Positions 59,911 to 64,000 of a stretch of 64,000 nt of DNA are shown in pieces. The first letter of the stretch is position 1; each line of letters opens with the position of its first letter. The stretch is from Albula goreensis (Eukaryota > Chordata > Actinopteri > Albuliformes > Albulidae). Where the stretch lies: positions 16,302,245 through 16,366,244 of the forward strand of contig CM040761.1 in assembly GCA_022829145.1 (NCBI GenBank), written 5' to 3'. The position numbers and the translations under genes are program-made. The notes beneath the pieces are model-generated. The model had not been told where the DNA came from. It was given only the letters and a program-made list of their open reading frames with translations, and did no database searches.

Positions 59911-62361
59911 GGATCTGGAGGTATTTATCCGTCCCTTTAGACTGGAACGATGGTGAAGATTATCAATATGATAGGACTGACGTCACTTTGTGAGATCATA
60001 TAGTCATAGGATATAGAAGATAAACGAAGCAAAACATAGGCCTATCCTATTTTTGCAGCATGCTGCTTCAATACCAGCTCCTGACAAAGGTGCAATGCCA
60101 CTAGTTCTCTGGCTCTGTGCTGTATGCTGAAAAACGTTGGTTTTAATGGCCGATTACCATGAATTACCTCAAGTAAATTTAACTTTATCGTGTCAGCAGC
60201 TGTATTTGTTCTCCAGCAAAGGCCCATGAGCACTAGTCAGAAGGCTATGAAGACTTTTTTTTTTTTTTTTTTAATAAAAGCTAGCACTGAGATGTCGTCC
60301 AGTCAATTTAACGTTGATTATATTAACAGGTGGTATGAGCATTTCTTAATATGTACAGTCAGTGTTAGTTTTCCATGATCACCTGTTTAATTCTTTGTTC
60401 CTGTTTTTTTTCCCCTCTTTAAACAATTTCATTCACAAAGTGTCTCATACATTTCCTGATAGTCAAAGATGATCAGGTTTGTGGATGACCATCTTTGGCT
60501 TCACATGATCCATGTGAAAGATGATTCAGTTATAGATTCTGTTCTGATTCGGGCTGGCTTAGAGCAGAAAGACATTAAAACAGTTGCCTAACAGTATGAG
60601 CCAGCTAGCCCAAGACAGTGCTGATCTTTGTTTTTATAGTTGGCATGGTCTTTAAAATATGCATATAACTTTTGATCCATTCTCCCTTACCCGCAGGATG
60701 CATGTGATAGAGCACATCCCCAGAAACTCCAATGACGTATATTCAAAGCACTAGACAAAACACACAAAGGCGCTGAAACTGGCTGAAGAACAAATAACCT
60801 GTTTATTGCTATTAGACGGCAGTCGATTAACAAAGTAGAAATGAGAAGAGAAACAAAGAGACAGGTCTGTAACAGGGTTATGCTCTTCATGGATTTTACA
60901 AAAAATACATGAGCAGAGGAAAGATGTATAGAAAATACTAATAAAAAAATCAACCTAAAATCCAACCAAAAAAAAACCCTAAACTACATTTCTCAAGAAA
61001 TTGTCATAAATACACCTTTTCATTTAATCAGTCTCATCTGTTGTTATCATCTTCTTATGTTAAACACTGCCTTGGTACTGAAGAAGGGAAATAAAATATT
61101 CCAGAAGTGAAGACTCATCAGGAAAGTGTCGATGGCATTTCACTGCTTCTTCAACATGTCATCTATGGCCACTACAGACCTGATGTAGTGGCCATAGATG
61201 CCAGCCTCTCCAAACTAGTAATACAACCTCTCCAAACTAGGTCATCTGCCCCATCATCAACCCCCCCCCCCAATGGTTTCAGCATTGAAAGGAAGGAAGG
61301 AAGGGATCAGGGAAGAAAATACTATTACTTGTGATAGAAAGAAGGGGGAGCTAGAAGAACGAAGGCTGAGAAATTTAAGCTTCATGAAGCATCAAGTGAC
61401 CTCCGTCAAGTGACAGGAACAGGGGACAGAACAAAGAATGAACTTTAACTTAAACCTGGCTTTACAGCTTTAAAACCCATGAACGGGTCAAAAAAGGGGG
61501 GAGTTACACTGACTGTAATGTAGCATGGCTCTGGCTTTGGCTCCATATCAAAGAACTATCTTTGTCCTTCAGCTGAAAATGGTCTACACCAAGGCCCCAG
61601 TACTAATTGAATGTTTCAACACAAGATAACCAAAATGTGTGTTAAGTATTACATACTAGTGAGAACAAGTAAGTTGTAAGACAGTGTTTTAGATAAAATA
61701 TCAAAACTGTAACCTTTAAGTGCCTTTATAGCAAATTACTGGCATTTGCAGGTATATTAAAACTTTCTGTGTCCAACTTAAGCAACTTAGTTACTGACAG
61801 TGTAATATACAGGACAAGGTAGCTGATGTCAAATAGGCAATTTCAGTTACCATCAGATCTAGGGACAATAAGTTCTTCTTCACCTTAGGCTTGAAACCCC
61901 TCCACAAGAGTGAAGTTCCTCAACAATGTCGAATTGTATCGTGAATTTTTCCCCACTATATGTACAGTATATGAGGTCCTTGTGAGTTTTGGAGAAGCTG
62001 TTGAATTAAATGACTTATTACTCAACTGGCACTTTTGTGTCCTTCAAATACTGATTGGTTACTCTACATTGAGAAATAATATCCTAACATCAGACCACTC
62101 TAACGGAATGTTCATCCAACTGCCACCACAAAAATACACAGACCATTTCAACTGAGACTTGAGAAATTTCTTAATTTTATGCCATTGTGATCCATGACCA
62201 AAAAAAAAAAAAAAAAGTAGTTTCAGCCGAAGCGTACAACAACTCCATGGGCAAAAGAAAAAGATCAGGGAAGAGTTTCCCTCTCCATGTCTGACTTCAA
62301 ATGAAACAGACCCAGATCATCCCTTTCTGGTGGGATTAAAAATGAGGAGAAAAAGCGAACA
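59911..62361. other. Intergenic DNA between ccdc181 and gtf2e1
   Basis: AT-rich spacer with a T run near 60260 and an A run near 62200. A perfect short inverted repeat at 61160-61200 is listed separately. The right part should be the gtf2e1 3' UTR. No coding exon is supported. Confidence 0.6.
61160..61200. repeat. Perfect 16-bp inverted repeat (hairpin)
   Basis: CATCTATGGCCACTAC at 61160-61175 is followed by a 9-nt spacer (AGACCTGAT) and its exact reverse complement at 61185-61200. A 15-bp near-identical direct repeat (CCTCTCCAAACTAG core) follows at 61204-61218 and 61226-61240. Confidence 0.95.
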
Positions 62362-64000
62362 TCAGAAGAACATGTTCTGGAAGAGGGTCCGGCCCATTTC
62401 GATGTAGGCCTCCTTCTCCTGTGGGCTCATCTGCTCCACCAGCTCAGGCCTCTGGCTGACCTCATGATAGGAGAAAGACCTCCCTCCCACCAACACCATG
62501 GGCTCGTCTCCAACCTCCTCAAACTCGTCATCGTCGTCATCATCTTCCTCCTCCCTTCTACTGTGTGGGCCAGCATGTGCCGGAGGGCGTGGCGGGGAGT
62601 CTTCGTCCGATTCGCTGGTGTCACTCTCTGAGTCACTGGCATTGGCCGCAGAGAGGTGCGGTCCTGTCCCGACCCCACCTGCCACCCCACCCGCACTCCT
62701 CTTCTCGTGGATCAGCAGGGCACGCATGACTTCCTCATTCTCGTTCGACTGAGTTTCACGCCCACTGTCACCCTCGCGATGCCCGCCCACATCCTCTGCA
62801 GCTGGAGCAACAAGGACATTTTTACAGCAGTCAGCTACATGCTTTACCATGAGGTCATTTTACAGTTTGAAAGTTACAATTATATTAACTATACTGCAGA
62901 TAGCTTTATCACAGCACTGCTTTACATGGATTTAAGTTTAATTTCCCATTTTAGAAATGCAGGTGTTTACGTTGTTGCATTGCAAAAAGACTAGACAAAC
63001 AATTTCCAGATCAATAGATATTTTTTGACAGCTGTGTATGATTGGACCTTGTACTTCAAAACTGGGTTGTGCTAACAGTGCATCACAGGCTCAATGCTGA
63101 TGAAGATAGCATCAAGCTGGTAAGAATCTTAATATTTGTAAAGAGAAAAGCATGAGTTGGTGTCATCTCATTAGAAAACTAATGTGTTTGAGTGTGTTTG
63201 AGTGTGAAAGTGGGCGAGAGAAAAGCAAGAGAGACCCTAAGAATAGGAGGAGAGTGAGTGGTACCATTGTTGAGGCCATCGGCTTCGCTGTAGGCACCCT
63301 GGACGGTGCTCTCGGTCAGCCACACTGGCCTCTCCCGCGGGGCCTTCCCCTCTGCTGCCTGCCGCCGCTGCTCATCCGGCTCCTCCATGCTGATCACCAC
63401 GTTCTGCGTGTACAGGTCAGCGTATGAAGAGCCCTTCGATGACCATGTCTCCTGGTGGGGTCCGCCTGCCCCGGGCCCAGCCCCCGCTGCCCCGGCTGCT
63501 GCCTGTGCTGCTCTGTCTCGACTGGCAGGAGGAAACAGGGAGTGATGGAGGGATGAGAGAGGGAGCGGAGCCGAGGGAAGAGAGAGGGGCATGGGAGGGA
63601 AAGAAGCAAGAGGCATGGAGTGAGAGATGGAAAGATTGAATGATGTGAAATGATAAAGAGATGGAACAAAGAAAAAGATGAAGGGGCATTGACCATGATG
63701 CACAGCAAGGAGTAAATGTGTCATATATATCCTTTTCATATTGTATTGCATGGAATTCAGATTCAACTGGTGACTGAATAACGATGCAACAGCAGAGTAC
63801 ATAAAACGACAATGTTAATGTGAGGCTGGAGTATATAATGACTGAAATAGTAGGTAACTGAATAGTGATATAACAGTAGAGTATAAGACTGCTGAATGAA
63901 CCTCTGTTTGAGAGCGGGGATCTCAGCAGGCTCGGGTTCGAGCAGGTCGTGGGACAGGTTAACGTCCTCCGTCTCACGCAGAAGCACGTAGATGGGCTCA
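62362..64000 (-). CDS. gtf2e1: General transcription factor IIE subunit 1 (TFIIE alpha), 3' half; 5' part outside window
   Basis: Three exons are visible on the minus strand: 63902-64000 (continues past the edge), 63265-63521 and 62362-62801, all in phase. The first reads [20 protein letters not shown] and [12 protein letters not shown], matching the segment after the zinc ribbon in human TFIIE alpha. The second has [18 protein letters not shown] and [16 protein letters not shown]. The third has [16 protein letters not shown], then [18 protein letters not shown], an acidic run ([13 protein letters not shown]), and ends [32 protein letters not shown]. The acidic region is known to bind the TFIIH p62 PH domain, and TFIIE recruits TFIIH to the RNA polymerase II preinitiation complex. 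The N-terminal winged-helix and zinc-ribbon exons must lie to the right of the window. A Gly/Ala-rich insert in the second exon ([17 protein letters not shown]) is longer than I recall in human. Confidence 0.96.

Overview
The window is vertebrate nuclear DNA, most likely from a ray-finned (teleost-grade) fish. Genes have many small exons with GT-AG introns, intergenic DNA is AT-rich with CA-type microsatellites, and every protein I recognise has a clear vertebrate orthologue. I judged orthology from remembered family sequences, not from a search. I rebuilt exon structures by hand from reading frame, splice sites and phase; all whole genes close in phase except ccdc181.

Layout, left to right. 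1-8 kb: mostly unassigned, with a possible terminal ORF at the left edge and a possible first exon of an unknown minus-strand gene beside a CpG-containing stretch near 7.6-8.0 kb. 12.1-17.5 kb (+): gpa33, an A33-antigen/CTX-family immunoglobulin membrane protein whose tail has become an YDDRR heptad repeat. 20.6-25.5 kb (+): ildr2, an angulin/LSR-family receptor. 28.6-31.2 kb (-): prss23, a secreted trypsin-like protease with a one-exon CDS and an inferred TATA promoter and leader exon upstream. 33.3-35.9 kb (-): hikeshi, the HSP70 nuclear import carrier, five exons. 41.8-48.2 kb (-): nfkbiz (I-kappa-B zeta), twelve coding exons, with an in-frame 30-bp minisatellite. 49.9-50.2 kb (-): an unrecognised 87-codon ORF with a hydrophobic core, head-to-head with rpl24 (+, 50.45-53.24 kb, six exons). 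55.4-58.5 kb (-): ccdc181, a microtubule/flagellum coiled-coil protein, with a leader exon and X-box-like sites near 59.7-59.9 kb. 62.4 kb to the right edge (-): the 3' half of gtf2e1 (TFIIE alpha).

These genes do not form a pathway. The interest lies in synteny (human orthologues sit on 1q24, 3q12-13 and 11q14), in coding tandem repeats in gpa33 and nfkbiz, in one apparent frame break in ccdc181, and in the small unassigned ORF next to rpl24. I found no tRNA, rRNA, CRISPR array, intact transposon or virus-like element, and no convincing new molecular system.
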